Shown one piece after another: positions 53,269 through 63,050 of a DNA stretch of 64,000 bases. Source of the stretch: Chromera velia (taxonomy: Eukaryota; Sar; Chromeraceae); assembly GCA_018398765.1 (NCBI GenBank), contig JAHBMJ010005301.1, positions 1-64,000 of the forward strand. Direction: 5' to 3'. Positions within the stretch are counted from its first letter, which is position 1. Every line of letters begins with the position of its first letter. Position numbers and translations under genes: made by a program. Below the pieces are notes generated by a model, which searched no databases, was not told where the DNA came from, and saw only the letters and a list, made by a program, of their open reading frames with translations.

Positions 53269-54321
53269 CACACGCCACTCACCCTCGTCGCTCTCCTTGA
53301 TTTCCTTCTCTCCCTTAGCATTGGGGGGGGGTCCTACGAAGAACTTTGCCCCTTTGGGGCCGTCCACGAAGACATCCCCAAAGATCGCACAGCTGGAAGG
53401 AACTCCGAAGTCATTCGTGAACGTCGAGTTCCCTGCTGCTCCTGTCATCATCACCCCTGCAAAGTTATCCCCCAGAGTAAATTGTGTCTTGTCCGAGAAG
53501 CGACCATTCAGGGGTGAGGTCCTCCTGCCGATCACCTCGGTCTCATCAACGTCAATATCATCAGTTTCGCCCTCATCTTCTGCAACGATGCACCTCAGGC
53601 CTCCATCCACAGGGGCAATTGTGAAGAGGCCGCTGTCATCGTCGGGAGCCTCACACTGCACCAACCCATCAGGAAGAGGGCTGAAGTCACTGTTGGGTCC
53701 GCCAATGATAACCCCCAGGTCCTCCTTTGTTGGCTGAACGTCGAGGATAAAGAATCCGCGAATCAAGCTGTCAACCTCGAAGCACCCGAACTCCAGGGTC
53801 CACTCTTTGCTTCCAAAGACAGGCACAGTCTCGTTCAGAGCGGGGGGGGCGACGAAGTACCTGAGAAGTTCGCCAGTGCCGCTCTTTCCTCCCTTGAGGA
53901 GGTCCTCTTTGCCACCTGTGAGGCCAGAAAGGTCAGGCACTTTCAGCCCCTCGAACTTGAACTTCTCCAAATCGACCGCTGCATGCATGCACTCAGTGGA
54001 AGGTCAGTCAACCGATGTGTTTAAGTGAAGACAGATAGAAAAAGAGAAAACAGCTGCAGATCTAGTCAGAGTGCAGTGAGACATGTGCGTAGAGCATATA
54101 TACAAGTGTTCACTTCATCACGGTGTTGTGAGGACAAACAGTGCGTATACATGCATGTGTTGCTTTGTGCATGCATGCGGATACATGCAGACAGGCCAGA
54201 GCTGCCTCCGGATTCGACGCGAAACAGGGTGGGAAAGGAGAAGGAAACACATATCGAGTCACTTACCCGAATCTACCTGCGAGAGGCAGGTAGTCAGGAA
54301 AAGCGCTGAAACGAATTTCAT
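49085..54321 (-). CDS. secreted protein of three tandem novel repeats, 7 exons, 725 aa
   Basis: Exons 54321-54267, 53978-53283, 52444-52235, 51837-51487, 51137-50976, 50347-50229 and 49669-49085; GT-AG throughout, all phases agree, 2178 nt. [15 protein letters not shown] is a signal peptide. Three diverged repeats follow (about residues 19-250, 251-491, 492-725). Each opens with an FKFxGL-type amphipathic segment. Each has a PxxN-x-T-V-x-VF strand ([27 protein letters not shown]), a Cys-bearing acidic middle, and a closing block GN[SA]T[FL]xxxFxxPSSCAxxG ending in PKG. Both N-x-T sites are N-glycosylation sequons kept in all three repeats. No known domain is recognised. It is likely an extracellular, vacuolar or surface glycoprotein. 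No membrane anchor is seen. Confidence 0.85.
52528..52813. repeat. (TCTG)n facing (ACAG)n in intron 2 of the three-repeat gene
   Basis: About 220 bp of TGTCTGTT/TGTCTGTC units is followed by about 70 bp of ACAG units. The two arms are complementary, so the RNA or single strand could fold into a long imperfect hairpin. It lies between exons 2 and 3. Confidence 0.9.
53082..53276. repeat. (CA)n microsatellite adjacent to the exon-2 donor
   Basis: On the coding strand the intron begins GTGAGTGGC and passes at once into (GT)n with GTGTGGCGGTG interruptions. Confidence 0.9.
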
Positions 54322-55272
54322 TTTCTAGCTGGAGCTAGATCCAATTGCAGAAGGCACGTGCTTCGGCTAAGAAACAGAATCTCGAGATATTTCTCAATCT
54401 AGACGATTCCCTCAGCAATGGGTGTCTAGAAAAATGGTTCGACTTCCTGTATGACTGAACTCTATATAATTTTCTTACAAGAGTTCGAACGCGTACGTGC
54501 CTTGAAACTGAAATCGATCCGATTCGAAAGTGGCCCCGGAAAGCGAAGCGGGGGGCACTTACAAAACAAAAATACCCCAGCCCATATGCGCACGCAATGT
54601 CTTTCGCCAAAAAAAGGCCCCGGAAAGATCCAAAAAGCGTGAATGCATGCGAATGCATGGGGATCCCGTAGCATCCTTCCTCTCCTGTTTTGATCGAAAA
54701 ACAGAGAGGACTCCAGCAGAGAGAACGTTCGAGTCAAAAAACGAACAAAATTGGTGAAGAATTGAGGAAGTTGGAGGGAGTAGACGTTTTTGCCTTACCT
54801 TCGTTACTTGAGTACACTCGATTATTACGTCCACAACCCGTCTACTTGCAAAAAAAACCCATTCGCAGAGATCGATGTCAGGAGGAAATGGATACGGATG
54901 GCAGTGGATAGACACAGAGCCAGGGGAAGTCCCAGTTGGTGTGATCTCGTCAGGTGGGACGGGCAGTTCGCTTGAGACTGTTGGTGAGTCTGGGCCGGCC
55001 CGATATGCTCCGGGACCCTTATAGACTGCAACTAGGCGCTTCCCCCCTCCAGTAAACCTCATTCCCCATGTATTACCACCGCCCCCCCCCCCTAACCCGC
55101 CAGCCGTCCGGTCCACTCCCGGGAAACCAGCAAACAACATCTCGCAGGACCTTCCAGCTCTCCCCCCTCACGACTTGGTAGCCATGTGCAGTATCCTGAA
55201 TTCCAGTGTAGGCCACTCTCGGTAGACAGGCTCGTGTCTGAGCTGTGAGAGCTTCGCCTGGGGTGGGTATCC
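54322..55272. promoter_or_regulatory. upstream region of the three-repeat gene, then element flank
   Basis: The part next to 54321 should contain the promoter of the secreted protein gene (minus). Nothing nameable is seen. A poly-C run at 55081-55093 and degenerate sequence lead into the protease relic. Confidence 0.35.
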
Positions 55273-56094
55273 ATGAAGGAGGGAGGGGAGTTCCGGGGAG
55301 ATTTCTATATAAGTGACCAACTGATGGAAGCGGGTGCCCTTTCAGCGCTGATCGAGGACCGCCCGAACATGCGGGGTCCTGTCGGCGATCAAAACGTCTT
55401 TGTGACTAGCTCCAGAATATATTCTGTTTTGAGGGCGGTTGTGGGGGACGATGCTCCTACATTCCCAGATATGGAGAGCAGGCGTGAGTTCCTCTCAGCG
55501 GCTCTGGGGGGGCGTGTGGAGTTTTTTGGGGAGACGGCGTTACGAGCAAAGTTCTGGTATGTTCCCGTCTGACACCCTTTGATGGGCCACTGGTTCGGTG
55601 TCCTAGTGAAGAATGGGAAGCAAAGTGATGACTCTACCTCACAAACTTCGGGGAGACGTGTAGGAATGATCAGCTTTGACTGCCTCAGGGATTTACGTTT
55701 GTCTCCTGCTTTTGTCGACCTTGAAAAAAAGAGGGTCTTTCGCAGGATCGGTCTATTTGCAACCAAACTTTTCAAAGAAGTGAGGGGGTGTGAACCGAGG
55801 AGCTGGCTACGATTTCTGAACAGCATTCCGGGTGAGACAGTGATGGAAGTCACCGTCCCGCAGCAGCTAGGAGAGGATTCACTGCATTTGTGTGGTGATC
55901 ATGTCCTCTCTTATCTCGTCATCATCCTTAGACTCCAAACGTCCGAATTGGAGAGCCTTTTTCAGTCCCATAGTGGTTCCCCCCCCGTGTTGCCACCTGA
56001 GAGAAGACCTATAGCACAAGATCTGAGAAAGAGGCTGGATAGCCTGATTGGAGCGGCCTCAGAAGTGGTACGTTCGAGGACTTTGAGGGGGTAG
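55273..56094 (+). pseudogene. Ulp1/C48-type cysteine protease relic 1
   Basis: One frame carries FYISDQLMEAG, FVTSSRIYSVLR, FWYVPV, then a TGA at 55570. It resumes with GHWFGVLVKN (catalytic His), MISFDCLRD (Asp), VTVPQQLGEDSLHLCGDHVL (oxyanion Gln and nucleophile Cys in CGDHVL). This order, His-Trp, Asp, Gln, Cys-Gly, is the Ulp1/SENP fold that removes SUMO-like modifiers. The same fold is also carried by several DNA transposon groups. Given the decayed, repeat-rich surroundings I favour a transposon-borne protease. One stop interrupts an otherwise complete domain. Confidence 0.72.
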
Positions 56095-56269
56095 CCGGCG
56101 ACATCCAAGACGGATGTAAGGAAGACAGCCCGCAAGTGGATGGGTTGGCCTGCCAATGAGTGTGGTTGGAGAGCGGACCGCGGGTATCGGAGTTTTATGA
56201 GAGCGAGGCAAGAAGGTGTCCTGTCTCAGGTGTGTTCCGGCGGGGGGTTTTGGAGAGAGTGAGGGAGGA

Positions 56270-56870
56270 GTGCCCTAGAGTTGGGCCTCCTGCTGACTGC
56301 GTGTTTGAATGTGCAGTGCCCTAGAGTTGGGCCTCCTGCTGACTGCGTGTTTGAATGTGCAGTGCCCTAGAGTTAGGCCTCTTGCTGACTGCGTGTCTGA
56401 ATGTGCAGTGCCCTAGAGTTGGGCCTTCTGCTGACTGCGTGTTTGAATGTGCAGTGCCCTAGAGTTGGGCCTCCTGCTGACTGCGTGTTTGAATGTGCAG
56501 TGCCCTAGAGTTGGGCCTCCTGCTGACTGCGTGTTTGAATGTGCAGTGCCCTAGAGTTAGGCCTCTTGCTGACTGCGTGTCTGAATGTGCAGTGCCCTAG
56601 AGTTAGGCCTCCTGCTGACTGCGTGTTTGAATGTGCAGTGCCCTAGAGTTGGGCCTCCTGCTGACTGCGTGTTTGAATGTGCAGTGCCCCAGAGTTGGGC
56701 CTCCTGCTGACTGCGTGTTTGAATGTGCAGTGCCCTAGAGTTGGGCCTCCTGCTGACTGCGTGCTTGAATGTGCAGTGCCCTAGAGTTGGGCCTAGGAGT
56801 TGGGCCTCCTGCTGACTGCGTGTTTAAATGTGCAGTGCCCTAGAGTTGGACCTCCTGCTGACTACGTGTA
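56270..56870 (+). repeat. 46-bp minisatellite, about 13 units
   Basis: The unit begins GTGCCCTAGAGTTGGGCCTC and ends TGAATGTGCA. Starts at 56270 and 56316 fix the period at 46 bp. Units are over 90 percent alike, with GGGCC/AGGCC and GTTTG/GTCTG variants. One unit near 56790 is a partial insertion. The period is not a multiple of three, so it is not coding. Confidence 0.95.
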
Positions 56871-56938
56871 TGGACGTGTTGATGTGTGCGGTCGTGTGCG
56901 GTTCAGCCCTGATTGTGGGTTGCTGCTGACTGAGCGGG

Positions 56939-57370
56939 TTGAGGGATATTCTTTCCTCCATGCCTCCCCCTTGTGTGCAAACCCGGTCGAATGAGGCGCC
57001 ACAGTCCCCCCTCTGCCTGAAGCTCGGGCCTATCGAGACTGATGTGATGTGTAACCTGCCCCCCTTCCCCACACTGCAGGCCCCTCAGAGTGGGAGGCAC
57101 CGGAGACCTGGCGGAGGATCTACAGAGACTGAGGGGTTTGGAGGTGAAATTCAATCTGGTAGGACGGCTCAAATTGCGACATTGTGGAGGACGGGGGGGG
57201 TGCTGGGTCGGGAGTTAGATGCCGTTAAGGAGAGGTTTCTGACGGCTCTACATGAAAAAGAAGAGGTCGATCGGATGCTCAGGGAGTGTGCGAGGGACTT
57301 ATCTACTAGTCTGTCCATCCTGGGGAGAGAAAGGCCCCAGTCTTTGCAAATGGCAGGTGTCCAGTACTAG
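56939..57370 (+). CDS. short ORF ending in a coiled coil, probable element remnant
   Basis: 143 aa. The C-terminal half (ELDAVKERFLTALHEKEEVD and on) is a heptad-like coil. The N-terminal part is low-complexity. It lies just after the minisatellite, on the same strand as both protease relics. The family is unknown. Confidence 0.3.
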   Translation: MRDILSSMPPPCVQTRSNEAPQSPLCLKLGPIETDVMCNLPPFPTLQAPQSGRHRRPGGGSTETEGFGGEIQSGRTAQIATLWRTGGVLGRELDAVKERFLTALHEKEEVDRMLRECARDLSTSLSILGRERPQSLQMAGVQY

Positions 57371-57604
57371 GGAAGCAATTATTGCTATTGCAATTATTAC
57401 AATTAATTGCAAGCAATTATTGTTTGGCTCGAGCCGGCCGAAAGCAATTATTGGCAATTAATTGATAAGTAAAGTGAAGTAATGCACTTTCAGCTTTAAC
57501 TTGTTGTTTAAGAGGCGCTGGCCACACCGCGCCGCCCCGTGCCGTAGCCGCGCAAGCGCAGGCCACATATGCCGCTACGGCACCGCTTATACGCTGCCAC
57601 AGCA

Positions 57605-57619
57605 TGTATATATGTATAC

Positions 57620-57652
<33 letters not shown>
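57605..57652. repeat. (TA)n microsatellite
   Basis: TATATGTATACATATTATA leads into an uninterrupted (TA)n. Confidence 0.9.
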
Positions 57653-57656
<4 letters not shown>

Positions 57657-57889
57657 CCTCTTATATGACAGTCATAATCGCTACAGTTTTGCATACAAAA
57701 TAACCGTGAAAAACCGCTCGATCTACAAATGACACCAAGTAGCAGCGTCTGTCTGTCAGCTTTGTTGCTGTAGAAGAGCCTGTCGAATATCAAACCATGT
57801 CATTCTAAAATGTCCGCCCTCCCGCCCGAACAGATTTTTAAACTCTTCTTCAACCAGACTCCTACAGAAGGAACAGAGAAGATGAGCGG

Positions 57890-58321
57890 TGGGTGGTCAA
57901 AGAAGATGAGCGGCCCGCACCACCTTCTAGTCAGGTGAGAGCATCCACCGAAAGCACCATTAGCAACTTCACTGCCAGCGTGTTGAAGAAGATGAGAAGG
58001 GAGCGTGAGGAGGTAGCGGCGACTGACTACAAGTACAAGGACCCCGAGTTCTTGCCCGGTACGACCTGTCTCATCAAACGGTTGTTCAGAATCTTTCAAG
58101 CAAAACTCATTCAGTCGGACAAGAGACAGTCTATGGAGCCCTCTACCCTTGAGTGTATCGCTTCTCTGAAGGTCAACAGAGACAGGTGGAACATTCAAAT
58201 TTGATACGGTGGTAAAAGCGATAACCATCGAGCTGCTTGAAAGGGTAGGCAAGGAACAGTTCGACCAGCAAATATACTGGGAGGGAGAGGAGCCCTCTCT
58301 CTGCCGCTTTATGGGTGTGTG
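57890..58321 (+). pseudogene. unrecognised conserved-looking protein, one frameshift
   Basis: The first frame reads TISNFTASVLKKMRREREEV, YKYKDPEFLPGTTCLIKRLF and LKVNRDR. After a frameshift near 58190 the reading continues as FKFDTVVKAITIELLERVGK and IYWEGEEPSLCRFMGV, then stops at 58319. The two halves join naturally and have normal globular composition, so this was a protein of at least 140 aa. No family is recognised. Confidence 0.5.
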
Positions 58322-58665
58322 AAGAAAAACAGTCGGGTGGGCAGTTTTAGAATGTATAAAGGTTTGAAAGACAGACTTTTCTACTGATTAAAGTTATATT
58401 AGTGCCTTCTTAACTAGTTTAAATAACTTTTATAGATTTATATTATGCTTAAACAATGCAGGAAAATTAGCATTTAATCTTAAAACGATTATAAAAATGT
58501 TTGAAGGGCATATAAACTACCTAGATACCTTAAAAAATCATCATTTTTTATTTTCTAGGGAATTAATTGGCAATTATTTGCAATAATTGCAATTATTGTT
58601 TGCTCTCAGCTCGTTAAAGCAATAGACACTGCAATTTAATTGCACCTAGCACTGCAGGTATCGCT

Positions 58666-59586
58666 GTGCCCGCCCGGATTCTCAGTCACTCAAACCCCCC
58701 TATGATCAAGGTACATCCACCCTATTATAAGGATGGTTGTATAGCCCCCTCTGATCTGCCAGGCCCACAGGCGCATTTAAATTCTGGTCCACAGTTCAAC
58801 AGAAGCTTCCAACCTGTTCCCAGACCCACTGTCAGTAAGTCCCGCATATGCTCCGTTCATGAGGACAAATCAAGGGCTACTAGAGCTTCTGCCCATGACC
58901 CCCTGGTGGGTCTACCCTTGATCTTTGGTCAGTTTTCCTCTGAAACAGATTCCTCTACTCGTGGCCCCTCAAGCTGTCTGCCCCCTCCTACTTGGAGCCG
59001 CATACCCAGAAGCAGGGCGAAAGCCAAAGCAGACGCCGCCTCCTCAGTGATTCAGAAGTATCCTCATGGTGGGTCCCAGTTTGTAGCTGACAGTGTCCCC
59101 AGTGAAAAACTTCCCCCTCCTGGACAGGGGGCGACTGCGGGACCATCAAAAAAACGTGCAGTGTCTGCCATTGCAGTCATAACCGAACATATTCAGGCTC
59201 CGGTCTGTGACCTCCCCACTGTTTCCTCTGGATATGCAAATGGTGCAGGAGCACGTGTTTTGATAGATGACGATGCTGCCATGACCTGAGGGGAGCATCT
59301 GGTGCTGTCGGCTTTGAGAATAGCTGAAGCAAAGGAGTCTGCCATGGCCACTGCGGGGAAGCTCCCCGATCTGTCTATTTCTAACCCCTCCCCTGGCTCC
59401 GTCGCTGTCGGTGTGATGGTTGGTGCAAGAAGCCCTCTCCTATGCCCTCGTTCAGCTGGATGTACGACCAAGATAGTGGCGCAGGGGGAGTCGTTAGCCG
59501 AATCAGCCACTAGGATGGCCATTGAGGAGGAAATGATTGAGAGCGAGCAAGAGGAGGGGTTGATGGGATGGCTCAAATCATATTAA
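58666..59586 (+). pseudogene. low-complexity ORF upstream of protease relic 2
   Basis: Two plus frames (58666-59289 and 59302-59586) separated by a TGA at 59287. They are Ser/Pro/Ala-rich with a C-terminal acidic segment (EEEMIESEQEEGLMGW). This was probably the disordered N-terminal part of the protein whose protease domain follows. Confidence 0.4.
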
Positions 59587-59604
59587 TCGGGCCATAGCAT
59601 CGAT

Positions 59605-60400
59605 TCCGATGGGTTAGCCCGCCTCGCCCCTGGGAGATGGTTGAATAACAGCGCCATGAACTTTTTTGGGAGAGTGATTGCCTTCTTGGGGGCTGAGTTT
59701 GAAAGCTCTTCACCCCTTACATTCATCAATTCTGTTACAACGGAAATGATGAAGCTCATTAACATAGAAGCAATACAGAGGACGAGGAAGGCAGCGGACT
59801 GGCAGGTGGTGAGAGAGAGAGGAAAGGCGACTGGGGGCAGCACGGGAAGTGGGAATGTAGACACTAAGTGGAAAGAAAGAGAGACGGATTTACAGTCGTG
59901 GTGGGTTCACAGACTGCGGAAGATGGGAAAGCGGTTCAAGCCATATGGGGGGAAGGATCTTTTTTATGTCTTTAACCATTCGGATATGCATTCATTAGCT
60001 GGGTACGTTAAAGAGGGCGAGAAGGGAGCTGTGAGGGAGAATGAAACTTTGCTGACGCTTACTGTCTACACATTGGACTCCCTCCCGCCGACCCAAATCT
60101 CCCACCCAGGGCTCCTGCACCCCTTTTTCAAAGCAACAGCGTGCGACGACGATCTAATAGGAAGGGATAATGATGTACCTATGTAGGCGTATGCATTGAC
60201 CGTACCATGTCAGTGAAACGGCTACGATTGTGGCCCTCATGTCTTGGGGCGGCTGATTGCGATGATCACAGGGATGGACTTTCAGGAAGTCAACCATGCT
60301 ATGGCAGCGTGTGTGCGGGCTCTTCTCCGGAATGTCGTAACATATGTGTCTAAAGAACCATGATGGTGGGCAGAGAAGAGAGGGAGGTCGAGAGTGTGGG
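59605..60400 (+). pseudogene. Ulp1/C48-type cysteine protease relic 2
   Basis: The domain opens with LAPGRWLNNSAMNFFGRVI, matching the Ulp1 L-P-G-x-W-L-N-D entry motif. FYVFNHSDMHSLAGYV follows, with the catalytic His, but Ser where Trp is usual. VYTLDSLPPT supplies the catalytic Asp (DSL). After a TAG (60184) comes LTVPCQ, a TGA (60214), then NGYDCGPHVLGRL with oxyanion Gln and nucleophile Cys. All four catalytic positions can be placed, but two stops inside the core make it dead. It is too different from relic 1 to be a recent copy. Confidence 0.78.
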
Positions 60401-60593
60401 GGGTGTTGAAGGGGACTTTAGGATCTGGAGGCTCTGGTCCAATGCATTGGCCTCGATTGACCTGCACTACTGGGAGGGGTCGGAGTGTAACTTAGTGGCG
60501 GAGATAGAGTTCCAAGTGTGACATCCAGCGGCGGAGAGAGAGTCTCGAATAACTATCTGGTGTTGCATTTCCTCAGAGTCTTTTAGAGCTAGA

Positions 60594-61642
60594 CAGGGTT
60601 GCCAAAAAACATCGTACTACGCCGTATTACAGCGTTTCGTACTGTTCCTGGTGTTTCACGAAAAAACACTGTACTGTATTACACTCTATTAAATAAAAAA
60701 ATATTTTTTATAGCATTTTAGGGCATTTCTAGGCCTATTTTAACATCTGAAACTAATTTTAACTACTTGTAATACTTAATTAAATACTTAGCAATGTATA
60801 ATATGACATGCATAATGTTTTTTACTGCTTGTCCCCCTAACTTTGTCATGCTAGAACGGTAGTAGAACCTATGTAGAGTCAGAATGCAGCACACAAGACA
60901 CCAAAGCAAAATAAACAAACCCCCAGGCGTCCCCCTCCAATACCTCCACCCCCTCCCTCTACTCCAGAGGCTCAGCCACCTCCAGACCAAACGAAGCCAG
61001 ACCAAACGAGTTCTCAACAGAAACTCCTGGAGGGTGCTGGGCTCGGGACGTTGTTAGTCCGTATGGGTGCCCTCCCTCTCCGCTCGTGCACCGGAGGGGT
61101 TCAACGTGAAGACATTCCTGGAGGCGATGAAAAGGCCTCTTGAGTGTCCTATCCCCATCGTCGTAGAGATGGTTTCAAGTGTGCGTTTGTTGGCTTCGAG
61201 AGATGGCAAGATGTATGCTGTGTGTGGTAGAGTGTCGGCGGCCATCCAAAAATGCTCCGCGTATCATTACATCCGATATTGCTCTCGTGGCTGTCAGAAG
61301 AAGGACTGGAGGCGATACTATCAGAGTGTCTGCCCCACCCTCTGGGCTGCTGTAGCCCAGACTGGCTAACTGACTGACTGCGGACTGACTGATGGATTGA
61401 TTAACTCATTGATTGATTGATTGATTGAAGAACCAAAGGGCCCTCCATGACCGTCGCATACGCTCTCTGGCCGTCTGTGCATAAAGCTATATAAAGAATT
61501 TTGTAAATGTTCTTTTGTATAGATTATTATCCTAAACTTTATAGATTTTCCTAGGATGGCTTTGGGGGGCCATTGTACCATAATCGTACTGTGCTTTAGC
61601 TAGAATTTTAAAAAAACACTGTACTGTACTTTGGCAACGCTC
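60594..61642 (+). mobile_element. hAT-like element with 8-bp target duplication
   Basis: The left end CAGGGTTGCCAAA and the inverted right end GAGCGTTGCCAAA match at 11 of 13 positions. A perfect 8-bp direct repeat GAGCTAGA flanks both ends (60586-60593 and 61643-61650). CAGGG termini with 8-bp duplications are typical of hAT elements. Both subterminal regions carry AAACACTGTACTGTA. The 1,049 bp is too short for a transposase, so it is non-autonomous. It sits about 200 bp after protease relic 2. Confidence 0.82.
61067..61369 (+). CDS. MYND-like zinc-finger ORF inside the hAT-like element
   Basis: 100 aa. The C-terminal half has CGRVSAAIQKCSAYHYIRYC then SRGCQKKDWRRYYQSVC. This follows the MYND order C-x-C, C, YC-x3-CQ-x2-W, C, but Tyr stands where the zinc-binding His usually is and the first CxxC is incomplete. 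MYND fingers bind proline-rich peptides. It was probably a host gene fragment captured by the element and is doubtfully functional. Confidence 0.5.
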   Translation: MPSLSARAPEGFNVKTFLEAMKRPLECPIPIVVEMVSSVRLLASRDGKMYAVCGRVSAAIQKCSAYHYIRYCSRGCQKKDWRRYYQSVCPTLWAAVAQTG

Positions 61643-61853
61643 GAGCTAGAGGGGGTTAGTGTAAGGCACTGCAAGCTAGATAGATTCATTTCTTCCTTTC
61701 AGTCGAGATGCAGCATGCTTGGTAGGAGTTCTCTCCTCCTGGCATGAGTCGGTTTTCCCGCCTTGGCCTGTTTTTTCCTCATTAACCAGTACTGCATGCC
61801 AGAGGTTTTTTTGTTCAGGACCACTTTAGGATGTGGGCCGACAGACCGTATGA

Positions 61854-62552
61854 ATGACCAGACACGTGATACATAACGGGCTAGAGGGGGGCACTTCAGC
61901 CGGTTACACCATGGTTACTGACCCTACACCCCCCTTTTATAATGTGTGTAGCTGGAGGTTCAAATCTGACTGCATGGGCAGAGAGGTGACAGGGGGGGGT
62001 AGGGGGGATGGGGCTTTGAGAAGGTCGGAAAGGTTGGTTTCCGGACGTAGAGGTGTTTTGATCTGTTTGGATAAGCTGTCAGAATTCCTTGCGGTTAGAA
62101 GGAGGATTACGGTGGCAATGGTGAGCCAAGGAGGGACTGCGTTCTCCTGTGCTGCTTGTTTGTCTGCTGTGGGGGGGTTTGGGGGTGGGGGGAGGAGTTT
62201 ATCTACCGGGAACGGGGGGGGGAGAGGTACAATCTCCGGCCCTACGAAATTCAATACAGCAATCTTTGTTTTCCGCTTGCTTCTGTTGTCGCTCCTCAGT
62301 AAGAAGAGAATGAATGATAATTAGCTGAGGGCTTTGTCTGTTTGTAAGAATGATCAGTTGTCTGTCTGTAGCCTGTTTCCTGTTCGTAGGGTATTAGGGG
62401 TGGGGAGGGCGGTTTTTGATGCGAATGTGGGCAGGTTGTACAAATTAAAAGGGTGGTCCATCAGAAAGATTAAGGACACGAGAAGTAAAACATTCCATTT
62501 GCCTCTGGTGGATTTCCCTCCTTTTTCTCGGTTCTGTCGGTCAGTAAATTAG
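61854..62552 (+). pseudogene. unnamed repeat-family protein, copy B
   Basis: Plus frames 61854-62324 and 62334-62552 are separated by a TAG. They carry FRLLLLSLLSKKRMNDN, LRALSV and ANVGRLYKLKGWSIRKIKDT, then LPLVDFPPFSRFCR. The second part aligns with copy A at 25855-26331 over about 80 residues. The upstream part is Gly-rich from G-runs and less reliable. The function is unknown. Confidence 0.6.
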
Positions 62553-62719
62553 GGATTGGTGGAGGGAGGCCAGTATGAGAGGATCTTTGGGGATGGTAGT
62601 TTTGCCAGCCCGTTTGTGTAATCTACAGCAAACGCTTGACAATTCCTACTCTGTTTATGGCGGGGAGGGTGACAAGGGTCAGGGACCTCGAGTTGGGTCG
62701 GACACCCCCCCACCCCCCG

Positions 62720-62747
62720 AGGTTCAGAAGTCTGCACTTCTGAACCT
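62720..62747. repeat. perfect 12-bp hairpin
   Basis: AGGTTCAGAAGT, loop CTGC, ACTTCTGAACCT. No T-run follows on either strand, so it is not terminator-like. It lies just beyond repeat-family copy B. Confidence 0.8.
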
Positions 62748-63001
62748 TGGGCAAAGGGGATCAAACCCCCCCGCCGCCAGGTCCAAACATGGGCTAATCG
62801 TGGGTCCGGGAGGTGCCGCCACGGGGCCAGAGGGGGTGGCGGCACCCTACCCCTTCGATGCACGCAGCCAACTTTGCCTCTGTCGGCCAATAATCGGGTC
62901 TGAAGTCTCTTGTCCATCTTGAAGGTCCACAGGTTTAAAACTGCAGAGTCCTGAACCTCTGAGCAAACAGACTTTTCCCACAGAAATGTTGTCACAAAAA
63001 G

Positions 63002-63050
63002 CGCTCTGTCAGATGTCTTCTGATGGTTTCAGAAGATGTCTGACAGAGCG
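63002..63050. repeat. 20-bp hairpin with 9-nt loop
   Basis: CGCTCTGTCAGATGTCTTCT pairs with AGAAGATGTCTGACAGAGCG. Two of the 20 positions are not Watson-Crick, and these would be G-U pairs in RNA. A T-run (63066-63075) follows about 15 bp later. Confidence 0.75.

Larger units (their letters stand above)
57375..58640 (+). repeat. paired AT-rich CAATTATTG repeats
   Basis: 57375-57480 and 58555-58640 share CTAGGGAA, repeated CAATTATTG/CAATAATTG units and TTGTTTG.CTC.AGC in the same orientation. Each is itself palindrome-rich. They may be ends of an insertion of about 1.2 kb or two related MITEs. Confidence 0.5.
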
